The notes beneath the pieces are model-generated. The model made no database searches. It worked only from the letters and a program-made list of their open reading frames with translations, and had not been told where the DNA came from. Made by a program: the position numbers and the translations under genes. This document shows, in pieces, positions 24,390 through 33,138 of a stretch of 64,000 nt of DNA; within the stretch, counting starts at the first letter, position 1, and each line of letters begins with the position of its first letter. The DNA is taken from the NCBI RefSeq assembly GCF_004522095.1, contig NZ_SPUI01000004.1, forward strand, positions 434,001 through 498,000, given 5' to 3'. The stretch is from Nocardioides sp. 503. Lineage in GTDB: Bacteria > Actinomycetota > Actinomycetes > Propionibacteriales > Nocardioidaceae.

Positions 24390-25478
24390 ATGGCCGGTGA
24401 CGGCAGGGTCGTTCTCGTCACCGGGGTCTCTCGTGACCTCGGCCGGAAGGCCGCGCGCGCCATCGCCTCCGAGCCCGACGTCGCGCGCGTCATCGGCGTC
24501 GACGTCGTCCCCCCGCGGGGCGACATGGGCGACGTGTCGTTCGTGCGCGCCGACATCCGCAACCCCGTCATCGCGAAGGTCATCGCGAAGGAGGACGTCG
24601 ACACCGTCGTCCACATGAGCGTCATCTCGACCCCCGGCAGCGCCGGTGGTCGCAACACGATGAAGGAGCTCAACGTCATCGGGACGATGCAGCTCCTGGC
24701 GGCGTGCCAGAAGGCGCCGGGGCTGCGCCACCTCGTGGTGAAGTCGACGACGACGGTCTACGGCGCCAGCAACCGCGACCCGGCCATGTTCACCGAGGAC
24801 ATGGAGCCGCGACGCGCGCCGCGGGCGGGCTACGCCAAGGACGTCGCCGAGATCGAGGGCTACGTCCGGGGGCTGGCGCGGCGTCGTCCCGACCTGCGCG
24901 TGACGCTCCTGCGCGCCGCCAACGTCATCGGGCCCCACGTCTCGAGCCCGATCACCTCCTACTTCCGGCTCCCGGTCCTGCCCACCGTCCTCGGCTTCGA
25001 CGCGCGCCTGCAGTTCCTGCACCAGGAGGACCTGCTCTCCGTGCTCCGCCACAGCGTCGTGCGCGACGTCCACGGCACTTTCAACGTCGCCGGCGACGGG
25101 ATCCTCATGCTCTCGCAGGCGGCGCGCCGCCTGCAGCGGCCGACCGTGCCGATGCCGGGCTTCGCCGTGGGCGGCCTCGGGTCCTTCCTGCGCTCGGCGC
25201 GCGTGGCGGACTTCTCGCCCGAGCAGCTGTCGTTCCTCACCTACGGCCGCGGCGTCGACACCACCCGCATGCGGGAGGTCCTCGGCTTCGAGCCGCGCTA
25301 CACCACGGCGGAGGCCTTCGCCGACTTCGGCAGCCGGTTGCCGGTCACCGGTGGTCGCTCGGAGAAGGTCCTCTCCGCGCTCGCGCGCCAGCTGCCCGAC
25401 CCCGACGCGCGCCCTCGGCCCGAGACCGCGTCAGACCCCGCCGCCGTCACCGCCCCGGGAGGTGCCCGCCGTGGGTGA
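24390..25478 (+). CDS. NAD-dependent epimerase/dehydratase family protein
   Basis: The 362-residue protein has a Rossmann start (VLVTGVSRDLGRKAARAIA), a VVHMSVIS strand, the SDR Ser-Thr-Thr followed by a degenerate catalytic motif (VKSTTTVYGAS, then AGYAKDVAEIEGY as YxxxK) and LLRAANVIGPH. It belongs to extended SDRs such as those next to the acyltransferase in Streptomyces. The substrate is unknown. Its 3' end overlaps the acyltransferase start by 8 nt. Confidence 0.85.
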   Translation: MAGDGRVVLVTGVSRDLGRKAARAIASEPDVARVIGVDVVPPRGDMGDVSFVRADIRNPVIAKVIAKEDVDTVVHMSVISTPGSAGGRNTMKELNVIGTMQLLAACQKAPGLRHLVVKSTTTVYGASNRDPAMFTEDMEPRRAPRAGYAKDVAEIEGYVRGLARRRPDLRVTLLRAANVIGPHVSSPITSYFRLPVLPTVLGFDARLQFLHQEDLLSVLRHSVVRDVHGTFNVAGDGILMLSQAARRLQRPTVPMPGFAVGGLGSFLRSARVADFSPEQLSFLTYGRGVDTTRMREVLGFEPRYTTAEAFADFGSRLPVTGGRSEKVLSALARQLPDPDARPRPETASDPAAVTAPGGARRG

Positions 25479-26628
25479 CGCCGAGATCATCCCGATCGGG
25501 ACCCGAGGCCGCCCCGGTCGCGGCACGGGCACCCAGCCCAGCTCCGCCGCCCGCGGGCTGGCCCCGAAGTCGCCCACGAAGCCCGCGACGGCCGCCACGA
25601 AGGCGTCCCCCCGCCGAGCCGGCCCGGTCACGGACCCCGCAGCGCCGGCAGCTCCCTCCGAGCCCACCGCGCCGGCGGCGGCGTCGACCGCGACCCGCCC
25701 GCCGGCTCGCACCGAGGAGCGGCACCCGCTCGCCGGCGTCCCGGGGAGCGACTGGCTGGCGGCGTTCCAGCAGGCGGCGCTCGAGGTCTTCGGGGAGCAG
25801 TGGGAGCCCCAGCTGGCCCGCTTCCTCGCCTTCCTGCGTCGTCGGGTCACCGGCGACTACGTCGTCGACGAGTACGGCTTCGACCAGGAGGTCACGCAGC
25901 GGTTCTTCATGGCCGCCCTGCGACCGATCGCCGAGAAGTGGTTCCGCCTCGAGGTGAGGGGGATCGACAACATCCCCGCCGAGGGTGGCGCCCTGGTCGT
26001 CTCCAACCACTCCGGCACCATCCCGGTCGACGGGCTGATGACCATGGTCACCATCCACGACCAGACCGGGCGCTTCCTGCGGCCGCTGGGCGCCGACCTG
26101 GTCTTCCAGATGCCGCTCGTCAGCAGCTTGGCCCGCAAGGGCGGCGCGACCCTGGCCTGCAGCGAGGACGCCGAGCGCATGCTGCGCGGCGGCGAGCTGG
26201 TCGGGGTCTGGCCCGAGGGCTTCAAGGGCATCGGCAAGCCGTACGCCGAGCGCTACAAGCTCCAGCGCTTCGGACGCGGCGGCTTCGTCTCGGCCGCCCT
26301 ACGGACCGGCGTCCCGATCGTCCCGCTGGCCGTGGTCGGCGCGGAGGAGATCTACCCCCTCGTCGGCAACATCCCGGGCCTCGCCCGGGTCCTGGGCGTC
26401 CCCTACCTGCCGATCACGCCGTTCTTCCCGCTGCTCGGACCGCTCGGCCTGGTGCCGCTGCCGTCGAAGTGGCTGCTGGAGTTCGGCGAGCCGATCCGCA
26501 CCGACGACTACGAGGGCGGCGCCTCGGAGGACCCCATGCTGGTCTTCAACGTCACCGACCAGGTCCGCGAGACCATCCAGCAGACGCTCTACTCGCTGCT
26601 GATGCAGCGCGAGTCGGTCTTCCGCTAG
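25471..26628 (+). CDS. Lysophospholipid acyltransferase family protein (PlsC-like)
   Basis: The 385-residue protein has an Ala/Pro-rich disordered N-terminus of about 85 residues, then the acyltransferase domain. Motif I is NHSGTIPVDG (a HX4D variant, near residue 182), and further blocks are GVWPEGFKGIGKPY and GVPIVPLAVVGAEEIYP. It probably acylates lysophosphatidic acid or a related lipid at the membrane. The GTG start follows GGGAGGTG and overlaps the epimerase stop. The family pair epimerase-acyltransferase is conserved near bldN in actinobacteria. Confidence 0.86.
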   Translation: MGDAEIIPIGTRGRPGRGTGTQPSSAARGLAPKSPTKPATAATKASPRRAGPVTDPAAPAAPSEPTAPAAASTATRPPARTEERHPLAGVPGSDWLAAFQQAALEVFGEQWEPQLARFLAFLRRRVTGDYVVDEYGFDQEVTQRFFMAALRPIAEKWFRLEVRGIDNIPAEGGALVVSNHSGTIPVDGLMTMVTIHDQTGRFLRPLGADLVFQMPLVSSLARKGGATLACSEDAERMLRGGELVGVWPEGFKGIGKPYAERYKLQRFGRGGFVSAALRTGVPIVPLAVVGAEEIYPLVGNIPGLARVLGVPYLPITPFFPLLGPLGLVPLPSKWLLEFGEPIRTDDYEGGASEDPMLVFNVTDQVRETIQQTLYSLLMQRESVFR

Positions 26629-26643
26629 TCGGCGACCGGCCCG

Positions 26644-27807
26644 TCAGGGGAGCAGCGGCCCGGTGACGTTGCCGAGCAGCTCGTCGAGGTCCTCGGCCAG
26701 CTCTTCGGGAGTGGTCGGCGGCGGACCGGCGCTCTTGATGCCGTCGGTCAGCTGGCCGAGAGGCCCTTGACTGGTGCCGCCTCCGTTGCCGCCGCCGTTG
26801 CCGCCGGTGGTGCCGCCCTGGGGTCCGGCGCTCGGGGAGACGGTCGGCGGTGTCGGCACGTCGGGGCCGACGGTCGTGCCACCGGGCAGCGTCACGCCGC
26901 TGCCGCCCCTGCCGCCGGGGGTCGCCTTGCCGTCGGGTCGTTCGGGCCCGGGCTGCCCGGCACCGGGGGAGGCGAGGCTCGGCCCGAGCAGGTGCTCGCT
27001 GAGGGACCTGACCGTGTCGACGGCGGCGGCCGGCACGGGGGCGAGGCCCGGGGCGCACGTGGGACACACGTAGATCGCCTGCTGCTCGATCTGGCCGAGC
27101 ACCTGGACGGCCTGGATGAGCGCGCCGCGCGCCTCGTCGGGCACCAGCGACTCCAGGCCCTCGAGCTCGGCGAGGCTGTCGGCGGTGAAGTCCCGCAGCT
27201 CGGCGATCGGCGACTCCTCGCCGGTGCTCTGGTAGTCGGCGATGAGCGCGTCGGAGGCGGCGCTGGCCTGGTCGGAGAAGGCGTGGAGGGTGTCGGCGAT
27301 CGCGGCGCCGTCGCCCCGGTCCTGGGCCAGCTCGTCGGCCTCCTCCAGTCGCCCGGAGGCGTTGTGCAGGAGGGCGGACCCGCGGTCGCCGTCGTCGGAC
27401 TGGACGCCGGCGCGGGCGTTCTCCAGGGCGCGCTTGAGGGGGTAGAGCGTGTCGCCCGGCAGGGCGGTCTGGGCCGCCATCGCCATCGAGGTCGTCGCAG
27501 CGACGATCGCGAACCCGCCGATCGCGACCGCGACCCGGCGCTCGCGCGGCGTACGTCGGGGGGTCACCGTCAGCCGGGCGCGGGTCTCGGCGTCGGTCGC
27601 CGGTGCGAGCGCGGAGTCGGCGGCCGTCATCAGCCGCTCCCGCAGGCCGGCGACGAACTCCGGGCGGGCCTCGACCGGCGGCACGGCCCGCAGGCCCTGC
27701 ACCAGCTCGAGGAGGTCGACGTAGCGCGCATCCGTCGGCCCGCTGGTCGCCTCGACCAGTGAGCTGAACTCCTCGGCGCGACGTCGCGCCGTGAATGCGG
27801 GGGTCAT
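26644..27807 (-). CDS. DUF5667 membrane protein, candidate anti-sigma partner
   Basis: The 387-residue protein has a cytoplasmic N-terminus of about 85 residues, one membrane helix (RRVAVAIGGFAIVAATTSMAMAA) and the DUF5667 signature ALPGDTLYPLKRALENARAGVQ. A helical extracytoplasmic domain follows, then a Gly/Pro-rich tail. It is encoded directly after the sigma factor. It occupies the place of the anti-sigma gene rsbN in Streptomyces, so its N-terminus may bind the sigma factor. That role is inferred from position and topology only. VCPTCAP gives one CxxC outside the membrane. Confidence 0.8.
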   Translation of the reverse strand: MTPAFTARRRAEEFSSLVEATSGPTDARYVDLLELVQGLRAVPPVEARPEFVAGLRERLMTAADSALAPATDAETRARLTVTPRRTPRERRVAVAIGGFAIVAATTSMAMAAQTALPGDTLYPLKRALENARAGVQSDDGDRGSALLHNASGRLEEADELAQDRGDGAAIADTLHAFSDQASAASDALIADYQSTGEESPIAELRDFTADSLAELEGLESLVPDEARGALIQAVQVLGQIEQQAIYVCPTCAPGLAPVPAAAVDTVRSLSEHLLGPSLASPGAGQPGPERPDGKATPGGRGGSGVTLPGGTTVGPDVPTPPTVSPSAGPQGGTTGGNGGGNGGGTSQGPLGQLTDGIKSAGPPPTTPEELAEDLDELLGNVTGPLLP

Positions 27808-27955
27808 CGGATCCGTCCTGGAGTGCCGCGGGGTGCGGTGGTGGGGCGTGCTGACATCGGGTTCAACGACCCGGTCGGCTCAGGAGTTACGGCGAGGAGG
27901 GGGCACCGGCGAGTGGTGTTCGACACCCCTCTCAGGCGCTGGAGAGCGAGTGTCG

Positions 27956-28672
27956 TCATGAGCCGCGGATCCCGTCGGGCATCAGCTTGGCGAGGTTGCG
28001 GACCCCGCGCAGCTGCAGCTGCTTGACGGCGCCGTCGCTGCGCCCGAGCGCGGCAGCTGTCTCGGCGATGCTCATCCCCTGCAGGAAGCGCATCACCAGG
28101 CAGTCGCGCTGCTCGTCGGGCAGCTGGGTCAGCGCCTCGAGCAGGATCTCGTTGGTCATGCTCGCCAGCACCGTGGACTCCGGCCCCTCGGTGCTGTCGT
28201 CGTGGGCGCCCATGTCCTCGGTCGTCATCTCGAGGCGCGTGCGGCCGGCCTTGAAGTGGTCGGTCGCGAGGTTGCGGGCGATCGTCATCAGCCAGGCCCC
28301 GAAGTCCTTGCCCTGCCAGCGGAAGCCGGTCATGCTCCGCAGCGCCCGGAAGAAGGTCTCCGAGGTCAGGTCCTCGGCCAGCGGCCCGGAGCGGGTGCGG
28401 TAGAAGAGGAAGCGGTAGACCGAGGGCTGGTAGTGGTCGTAGAGCATCCCGAACGCCTCGGTGTCGCCCTTGCGCGCGAGCTCGACCAGCGCGATCAGGC
28501 GCGTGCGCTCGGCGGCGTCGTCCTCCGACGACGCGGCCAGGTCGGCGTCGCCGTAGCCCCCGGGGCCCTGGGTGCCCCGGCCGCTGCCGCCGCCGCCCAG
28601 CGCCTCGCTGAGCAGGATCGCGGCACGCAGGGCGTCCAGCCCGAGCGCGACCTCACGACCGTACGACGGCAT
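27956..28672 (-). CDS. bldN: BldN-like ECF sigma factor
   Basis: The 238-residue sigma-70 family protein has region 2 (FGMLYDHYQPSVYRFLFYRT, LTSETFFRALRSM, WLMTIARNLATDHFKAGR) and region 4 (LPDEQRDCLVMRFLQGMSIAETAAALGRSDGAVKQLQLR). A low-complexity N-terminal extension of about 60 residues precedes region 2; Streptomyces BldN also has such a pro-sequence, removed by processing. Sequence, extension and gene order near rex-hemACD support the BldN assignment. The start is uncertain: GTG codons 6-12 nt upstream are also in frame. The next gene is a DUF5667 protein. Confidence 0.85.
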   Translation of the reverse strand: MPSYGREVALGLDALRAAILLSEALGGGGSGRGTQGPGGYGDADLAASSEDDAAERTRLIALVELARKGDTEAFGMLYDHYQPSVYRFLFYRTRSGPLAEDLTSETFFRALRSMTGFRWQGKDFGAWLMTIARNLATDHFKAGRTRLEMTTEDMGAHDDSTEGPESTVLASMTNEILLEALTQLPDEQRDCLVMRFLQGMSIAETAAALGRSDGAVKQLQLRGVRNLAKLMPDGIRGS

Positions 28673-28775
28673 GCGAACAGTCACCCTCCCGCTGGAGGCT
28701 CCCCCCGAAGCCTTACCGGATAGTAGGCCAGCACCCGGCCCCGGGGGAACCGTCCGCGGCAACTCGTGGCGGCGC

Positions 28776-29654
28776 TCAGCGGCGCCGGCGCAGGGCCACC
28801 GCGGCGGCCACGCTGCCCGAGACGGCACCGGTCACCGCGCCCACCACCAGGCCCGCCCGAGCCGCCTTGCGGCCGGTCCGGTAGTCGCGCACCCGCCACC
28901 CCTGGGCCCGCGCGTGCACCCGAAGGCGGGCGTCGGGGTTGATCGCGACCGGGTCGCCGACCAGGCTCAGCATCGGCAGGTCGTTGAAGGAGTCGGAGTA
29001 CGCCGAGCACGCGGCCAGGTCGAGCCCCTCGCGGGCCGCGAGCGCCTTGATCGCCTCGGCCTTGGCCGGGCCGTGCAGCATGTCGCCGACCAGCAGCCCG
29101 GTGTAGACCCCGTCGACGTGCTCGGAGACGGTGCCCATCGCGCCGGTGAGGCCCAGGCGTCGCGCGATGATCGTGGCGATCTCGATCGGCGCCGCCGTCA
29201 CCAGCCAGACCCGCTGCCCCTGGTCGAGGTGCAGCTGCGCGAGCGCGCGGGTCCCGGGCCAGATCCGGTGCGCCATCGCCTCGTCGAAGATCTCCTCGCC
29301 CAGCTCCTCCAGCTCGGCGACCGTGTGGCCGGCGATGAAGCTCAGCGCCGAGTTGCGCGCCTGGGCGACGTGCTCGGGGTCCTCCACGCCCACGACCCGG
29401 AAGTAGGCCTGCTTCCAGGCCGCGCCGAGGATGTCGCGCGTCGTGAAGAAGTCGCGGCGGTGCAGGCCGCGGGCAAGGTGGAAGATGCTGGCGCCCTGCA
29501 TCACGGTGTTGTCCACGTCGAAGAACGCCGCCGACGTCGAGTCCGAGGGCGTCACCAGCGCGGTCTCCACCTCCGCGGCCGCGGCCGCCGCCTCTCCCGC
29601 CAGCGTCGAGCGCTGCTGCAGGTTGAGCTGTCGCGAGCGGTCCGGCGGTGGCAT
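28776..29654 (-). CDS. HAD-IB family hydrolase
   Basis: The 292-residue protein has the HAD motifs [13 protein letters not shown] (nucleophile Asp near residue 44), VWLVTAAP (motif II), KAEAIKAL and [11 protein letters not shown] (motif IV). A C-terminal hydrophobic helix ([24 protein letters not shown]) and RRRR suggest membrane attachment. It resembles SerB-like and CicA-like phosphatases; the substrate may be a phosphorylated lipid or metabolite. It is upstream of the BldN-like gene on the same strand, 103 nt apart. The ATG after GCGCCGC was chosen over one 11 codons earlier. Confidence 0.86.
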   Translation of the reverse strand: MPPPDRSRQLNLQQRSTLAGEAAAAAAEVETALVTPSDSTSAAFFDVDNTVMQGASIFHLARGLHRRDFFTTRDILGAAWKQAYFRVVGVEDPEHVAQARNSALSFIAGHTVAELEELGEEIFDEAMAHRIWPGTRALAQLHLDQGQRVWLVTAAPIEIATIIARRLGLTGAMGTVSEHVDGVYTGLLVGDMLHGPAKAEAIKALAAREGLDLAACSAYSDSFNDLPMLSLVGDPVAINPDARLRVHARAQGWRVRDYRTGRKAARAGLVVGAVTGAVSGSVAAAVALRRRR

Positions 29655-29688
29655 CGGCACACAGTAGCGCCGCCTCGGGCCCCGCACC

Positions 29689-29738
29689 GGTGGTCGAGCA
29701 GCGACGAGCGCCAGCGAGGAGCGCGCGTCGAGACCCGG
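29689..29738. repeat. Dispersed intergenic repeat, copy B
   Basis: GGTGGTCGAGCAGCGACGAG at one end and GCGCGTCGAGACCCGG at the other are the canonical form of the element, in reverse orientation to copy A at 2932. Confidence 0.65.
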
Positions 29739-30208
29739 TGACCCTGCGCACTTGCCGGCGCCGATGTGGGTCGCGGTTGCTCCGGCGCTGCGCGCCGGGT
29801 TGCCCGGCTGCGCGCGGGGGGTGGGGGTGCGGCCTTCTCGGACTGAGCCACGGGGCGTCCCGGTGCCCTGGGGTGGGCCCGTGGGGGACGAGCTCGCCGT
29901 GTCGCCGGGCAGCAGCAGTGCCGGGTCGCGGTGGTCTTCCCGGCGCCACGCCTCCCCTTCAGCCCCACGGGCCCACCCCTGGTCCCCGTGCCACCCCGTG
30001 CCGGGGGCAGCTCCTCGGCGGCTTCAGGGGAGGTGGATGTTGCCTCGGGTCGGGCGTGTGCGGCTCACTGCCTGGTGGTGCGTACGACCGACCCCGTGAC
30101 CCATCCATCTACGTAGCGAGGTGACGCCAAGGCCCGCCTCGCAGGGGATGGTGGAGGACCGGGTCCGTGGGTGCGCCGCGCCGGGAGGTTCTGGGCCTTT
30201 CCCCTCGC

Positions 30209-30234
30209 TTCTGGGCCGGAATTCTGGCCCAGAA
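30209..30234. repeat. Palindrome TTCTGGGCC/GGCCCAGAA
   Basis: Perfect 9-nt arms enclose GGAATTCT. A third copy of the TTCTGGGCC word lies just upstream near 30190. Together with the next inverted repeat this could be an operator or a remnant of an element, about 140 nt upstream of the ligase gene. Confidence 0.6.
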
Positions 30235-30237
30235 CGT

Positions 30238-30266
30238 CAGGTTTTTCAGCATCTGCTGAAAACCTG
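30238..30266. repeat. Inverted repeat CAGGTTTTTCAGCA/TGCTGAAAACCTG
   Basis: The 13-14 nt arms differ by one extra T and are separated by two bases. The segment is locally AT-rich. It may act as a terminator on either strand or as a protein-binding site. Confidence 0.6.
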
Positions 30267-30374
30267 CGCCGCCACCGACGACGCAGGAGACCCCCGGCGG
30301 GCTGGCGGTCGTCGAGCTCGACCGGGGGAGGTTGAGGGCCACACGGGAATCGCCGTCTGTGGAAGTATCTGCCC

Positions 30375-32018
30375 ATGTCCAGCGCAGACGCGGCACGTGC
30401 AGACGCGGCACGTGGTGTGACGGACGTGGCCGAGCTCGTCACGCTCGCAGCCGAGGAGAGCCCGGAGCGGCTGGCGCTCGTGGAGGCCGAGGGCCGCAGC
30501 CTCACGTGGGCGCAGCTCGAGCAGGAGGTCGGTCGGGTCGCCACCGGGCTCGGGGCCGCGGGCATCGTGGCGGGCTTCCGGGTGATGCTCGTGCTGGGCA
30601 ACCGGATCGAGTTCGTGACGACGTACCTCGGCACGCTGCGCGCGCAGGCGGTCGCGGTGCCGGTCAACCCCCTGTCGACGCCGGGGGAGCTGGCGCGCAT
30701 GGTGGCCGACTCCGGTGCCCGCATGGTCGTCGCGGACGGCGACACGGTGACCGCGGTGCGCGAGGCCTCCGCCCTGCTGCAGCGCGCGCTCGACGGTGAC
30801 GTCGACGGCATGGGCGAGGTGGACCCCGACGTCGTCGCGCGCCTCGTCGTCCCGCGCGTGGTGGTCGTCGGCACGACGCTGCTGCCGGGCGAGCGCTCCT
30901 ACGACCACCTCCGCGCCGACACCCCGCGCCCGGTGCCGCCCCTGCAGGATCCCGAGAAGCTCGCCGCGCTCCTCTACACCAGCGGTACGTCGGGCCGCCC
31001 GCGCGCCGCGATGCTCACCCACCGTGCGCTCGTCGCCAACATCGAGCAGGCCGCGGCGGTCGAGCCGCCGATGATCCACGGCGACGACGTGGTGCTGGGC
31101 GTGCTGCCCCTCTTCCACGTCTACGGGCTCAACGCCGTGCTGGGGCTGGTGCTGCGCCACCGCGCCAAGCTGGTGATCGCCGAGCGCTTCGACCCGCAGG
31201 GCACCCTCGACCTGATCGAGGACCAGGCGTGCAGCGTCGTGCCGGTCGCGCCGCCGGTCTTCGCCCACTGGCGCGACGTGGACGCGCTCGAGGAGCGGCT
31301 CGGACCGGTCCGGCTGATGCTGTCGGGGTCGGCGCCGCTGGCCACCGAGGTCATCGAGGACTTCACCGCCCGCACGGGCATCCCCCTGCACCAGGGCTAC
31401 GGCCTCACCGAGGCCTCGCCGATCGTCACCAGCACGCTGCGCTCGTCGGCGCTGAAGAACGGCTCGGTGGGCGCCGCCCTCGACGGCATCGACATCCGCC
31501 TGGTCGACGAGGCCGGCGCGGTGCCGGTCGGCGACGACCCCGGCGAGATCCAGATCCGCGGGGCCAACCTCTTCAGCGGCTACTGGCCCGACGGCGCCGA
31601 CGGCCCGGACGAGGAGGGCTGGTGGTCGACGGGGGACGTCGGCTTCCTCGACGCCGCGGGCGACCTGTTCCTGGTCGACCGGATCAAGGAGCTGGTGATC
31701 GTGTCGGGCTTCAACGTCTACCCCGTGGAGGTCGAGGAGGTCATCGGCGAGACCCCGGGCGTCACCGAGGTCGCCGTGATCGGCGCCGACGACCCCACCT
31801 CCGGCGAGGCGGTCATCGCCTACGTCGTCGCGCCCGGGCTGGACGCGGCGGCCGTCGAGTCCGCCGTGCGCGAGCACTGCGCGACGCGGCTGGCGCGCTT
31901 CAAGCAGCCGAGCCGGGTGGAGGTCGTCGACCGGCTGCCGCTGACCGTCACCGGCAAGGTGCAGAAGGGCCGCCTGCGCGGCCTCGAGCGCCGCCGCGCC
32001 CTGGGCATCCTGGAGTGA
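30375..32018 (+). CDS. AMP-binding ligase (long-chain-fatty-acid-CoA ligase-like)
   Basis: The 547-residue adenylate-forming enzyme activates a carboxylic acid with ATP and joins it to CoA. Motifs are the P-loop-like LLYTSGTSGRPRAAMLTH, the YGLTEASP motif, WWSTGDVGFLD, RIKELVIVSGFNVYPVEVEE and the catalytic Lys in LTVTGKVQKG. The residue after the P-loop Arg deviates slightly (RAAM for KGVM). The acyl substrate is unknown. The glutaredoxin-like gene starts 2 nt after the stop, so they are co-transcribed. Confidence 0.88.
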   Translation: MSSADAARADAARGVTDVAELVTLAAEESPERLALVEAEGRSLTWAQLEQEVGRVATGLGAAGIVAGFRVMLVLGNRIEFVTTYLGTLRAQAVAVPVNPLSTPGELARMVADSGARMVVADGDTVTAVREASALLQRALDGDVDGMGEVDPDVVARLVVPRVVVVGTTLLPGERSYDHLRADTPRPVPPLQDPEKLAALLYTSGTSGRPRAAMLTHRALVANIEQAAAVEPPMIHGDDVVLGVLPLFHVYGLNAVLGLVLRHRAKLVIAERFDPQGTLDLIEDQACSVVPVAPPVFAHWRDVDALEERLGPVRLMLSGSAPLATEVIEDFTARTGIPLHQGYGLTEASPIVTSTLRSSALKNGSVGAALDGIDIRLVDEAGAVPVGDDPGEIQIRGANLFSGYWPDGADGPDEEGWWSTGDVGFLDAAGDLFLVDRIKELVIVSGFNVYPVEVEEVIGETPGVTEVAVIGADDPTSGEAVIAYVVAPGLDAAAVESAVREHCATRLARFKQPSRVEVVDRLPLTVTGKVQKGRLRGLERRRALGILE

Positions 32019-32020
32019 GC

Positions 32021-32260
32021 ATGACCGCCCGGATCACCCTCTACGGCCGTCCCGGCTGCCACCTGTGCGACGACGCCCGGGCGGTGATCGAGAAGGTGTG
32101 CGCCGACACCGGCGAGGAGTACGTCGAGGTGTCGGTCGACGACGACCCCGAGCTGCAGCGCCGCTTCACCGACGAGGTGCCGGTGACCTTCGTCGACGGA
32201 CGCCAGCACGACTTCTGGCGGGTCGACGAGGCCCGGCTGCGCGCCGCCCTGGGTCGCTGA
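32021..32260 (+). CDS. Glutaredoxin family protein
   Basis: The 79-residue thioredoxin-fold protein has the redox motif GRPGCHLCDDA (CHLC, residues 13-16) and the cis-Pro region VPVTFVDG. It likely reduces disulfides in the cytoplasm. It lies just upstream of rex, an arrangement also found, as I recall, in Streptomyces, and fits a redox-linked locus. ATG follows the ligase stop after 2 nt. Confidence 0.9.
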   Translation: MTARITLYGRPGCHLCDDARAVIEKVCADTGEEYVEVSVDDDPELQRRFTDEVPVTFVDGRQHDFWRVDEARLRAALGR

Positions 32261-32337
32261 CGCGGCCGACCCACCCCCCAGCGGGTGGCACTTCTCACAT
32301 GTGGTAGCCCGTGGGGGGAGGCGGCCGTCCGCTCGTT

Positions 32338-32366
32338 TTGTTCTCGCGTTCACAAACTCCTACAGT
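32338..32366 (+). promoter_or_regulatory. rex promoter with overlapping Rex-type operator
   Basis: TTGTTC (-35), 17 nt and TACAGT (32361-32366, -10) form a clear promoter. TTGTTCTCGCGTTCACAA (32338-32355) covers the -35 and spacer. Its right half CGTTCACAA matches the Rex operator known from Streptomyces (TGTGAAC-N2-GTTCACA type), and its left half TTGTTCTC is degenerate. This implies NADH-sensitive autoregulation of the rex-hem operon. Confidence 0.7.
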
Positions 32367-32438
32367 GATCGAGCCGCATGCCCGACCGCCTGCGAGGGCG
32401 GCTCCCAGACGTGGCGTGCGACTGGAAAGTGGACCGCT

Positions 32439-33128
32439 GTGACCGCACGGACAACGAGTGCCAAGACGTTGGGCGCGAGGACCTTGGGCGAAGGCGCCCG
32501 GGACATCCCCGAGGCCACCGTCGCGCGCCTGCCCGTCTACCTCCGAGCGCTGACGAGCCTGGCCGAGGCCGGCACCCGCACGTGCTCCAGCGAGGACCTC
32601 GCCGCCGCGGCCGGCGTCAACAGCGCCAAGCTCCGCAAGGACCTGTCCTACCTCGGCAGCTACGGCACCCGCGGGGTCGGCTACGACGTGGACTACCTGC
32701 GCTACCAGATCGCCCGCGAGATCGGCGTGACCCAGGACTGGCCGGTCGTCATCGTCGGCATCGGCAACCTCGGTCACGCGCTCGCCAACTACTCCGGCTT
32801 CCGCAGCCGCGGCTTCCGGGTCGTCGCGCTGCTCGACGCCGACCCCGAGCGCCACGACGAGGTCGTGGCTGGCGTCGACGTACGCCCCTTCGACGACCTC
32901 GAGCAGATCGTCACCGACCACGGCGTCGCGATCGGGGTCATCGCGACCCCCGCGCTCGCCGCCCAGGACGTCGCCGACCGCATGGTCGCCTGCGGGATCA
33001 CCAGCATCCTGAACTTCGCGCCGTCGGTGCTCTCGGTGCCCGAGGGCGTCGACGTGCGCAAGGTCGACCTGTCCATCGAGCTGCAGATCCTGGCCTACCA
33101 CGAGCAGCGTAAGGCCCAGACCGCATGA
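32439..33128 (+). CDS. rex: Redox-sensing transcriptional repressor Rex
   Basis: Rex senses the NADH/NAD+ ratio and represses respiratory and heme genes. The 229-residue protein has an N-terminal winged helix (TVARLPVYLRALTSL, SSEDLAAAAGVNSAKLRKDLSYLGSYGTRGVGY) and a Rossmann domain (VVIVGIGNLGHALANY). The domain-swapped C-terminal helix (IELQILAYHEQR) completes it. The GTG start follows GGAAAGTGGA; the open frame upstream is not needed. It heads the hemA-hemC-hemD-hemB run; hemA follows after 10 nt. Confidence 0.95.
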   Translation: MTARTTSAKTLGARTLGEGARDIPEATVARLPVYLRALTSLAEAGTRTCSSEDLAAAAGVNSAKLRKDLSYLGSYGTRGVGYDVDYLRYQIAREIGVTQDWPVVIVGIGNLGHALANYSGFRSRGFRVVALLDADPERHDEVVAGVDVRPFDDLEQIVTDHGVAIGVIATPALAAQDVADRMVACGITSILNFAPSVLSVPEGVDVRKVDLSIELQILAYHEQRKAQTA

Positions 33129-33138
33129 GGGGGCGCGC

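Larger units (their letters stand above)
29655..30374. other. 720-bp intergenic region without a convincing gene
   Basis: This is the longest gap in the window. It separates the divergent HAD hydrolase and AMP-binding ligase genes. It holds one dispersed repeat copy (29689-29738), a G+C-rich stretch with several small frames lacking starts and ribosome-binding sites, and two inverted repeats near 30209-30266. Base composition is less coding-like than its neighbours (no clear third-position GC bias). Confidence 0.6.

Noticed and set aside
29752..30124. Small overlapping frames in the 720-bp gap
   Set aside because: They have no ribosome-binding site, no -10 at the start, no recognisable motif and unusual amino-acid composition (Arg/Pro/Gly-rich), so I left the gap as non-coding.
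30246..31877. Long minus-strand frame opposite the AMP-binding ligase gene
   Set aside because: The plus-strand frame carries all adenylation motifs; the minus frame is compositional shadow.
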